From positions 1 to 15,431 of the forward strand of contig CADAJJ010000048.1 of NCBI GenBank assembly GCA_902788205.1: a stretch of DNA of 15,431 nucleotides, written 5' to 3'. This DNA is from RUG023 sp900315435 (GTDB taxonomy: Bacteria; Spirochaetota; Spirochaetia; Sphaerochaetales; Sphaerochaetaceae). Below the pieces are notes generated by a model, which was not told the DNA's origin, ran no database searches, and saw only the letters and a list, made by a program, of their open reading frames with translations. Position 1 is the stretch's first letter; the number at the start of each line of letters is the position of its first letter. A program made the position numbers and the translations under genes. This document shows positions 15,364 to 15,431 of this stretch, piece after piece.

Positions 15364-15431
15364 ATGGTACCGGCCAGGCTTGCGCCCACGAACGTTCCGC
15401 CTCTCGCACCACTTCACCAGCCTGCTGCCAA

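Larger units (their letters stand above)
15077..15431. other. Intergenic region upstream of gdhA up to the window edge
   Basis: No convincing gene. It is AT-rich from 15077 to about 15310, with the three direct repeats and a perfect 16-bp palindrome ATTTTTCATGAAAAAT (15211-15226), then turns GC-rich with two strong hairpins. The only notable open frame (15209-15412, minus, GTG start) runs straight through the hairpins and has no protein-like features. Confidence 0.6.

Noticed and set aside
15209..15412. 67-residue minus-strand frame upstream of gdhA
   Set aside because: It has a GTG start without a ribosome site, runs through two perfect hairpins, and gives a product with no protein-like pattern.

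Overview
The window reads as two blocks joined near 9.4-9.7 kb. The left block (1-9.36 kb) is accessory DNA of mixed base composition: the start of an ISL3-type transposase gene, a type I restriction-modification operon, and two small genes. The right block (about 9.7-15.4 kb) reads as housekeeping chromosome with visibly more G/C at third codon positions: an AraC-type regulator, a ParA ATPase with a small ribbon-helix-helix-like partner, the last two steps of IMP synthesis as two separate genes, and NADP-type glutamate dehydrogenase. The pairing of a PurO-type IMP cyclohydrolase with a stand-alone AICAR formyltransferase, and the general gene content, suggest an anaerobe. A spirochaete of the Sphaerochaeta kind, or a gut Firmicute, would fit. 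This is inference from gene content, not a taxonomic assignment.

Minus strand, 8.49 kb down to 1: a clear promoter (TTGAAA-16-TATAAT, 8465-8492) drives hsdM, then hsdS (ATGA overlap), then a 54-residue asparagine-rich protein (second ATGA overlap, too short to be called by most gene finders), then hsdR (11 nt gap). The transposase gene follows with its own ribosome binding site only 26 nt past the hsdR stop, and runs off the window edge. M and S would form the methyltransferase and M, S and R the restriction complex. The small protein is made between S and R and is the most interesting unknown here.

Plus strand, 8.5-9.4 kb: a 119-residue protein of unknown function divergent from hsdM with a good terminator, then a 115-residue protein resembling the small Rossmann-like Csx20/ring-nuclease-type proteins, with no CRISPR locus in sight. 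From 9407 to 9563 a 12-bp motif (GATTTCCACCAG) recurs four times. It looks like the multi-repeat end of an IS21-type element and may mark the junction between the blocks.

Plus strand, 9.7-13.6 kb: an araC-type gene with a strong terminator; parA and its partner overlapping by ATGA; then purO and the formyltransferase gene (1 nt apart), which together turn AICAR into FAICAR and then IMP. Minus strand, 15.0-13.7 kb: gdhA, converging on the purine genes, with a hairpin between them. Upstream of gdhA lie a promoter carrying a perfect inverted repeat over its -35 box, three phased direct repeats, and at the window edge two strong hairpins that may be the end of another mobile element.
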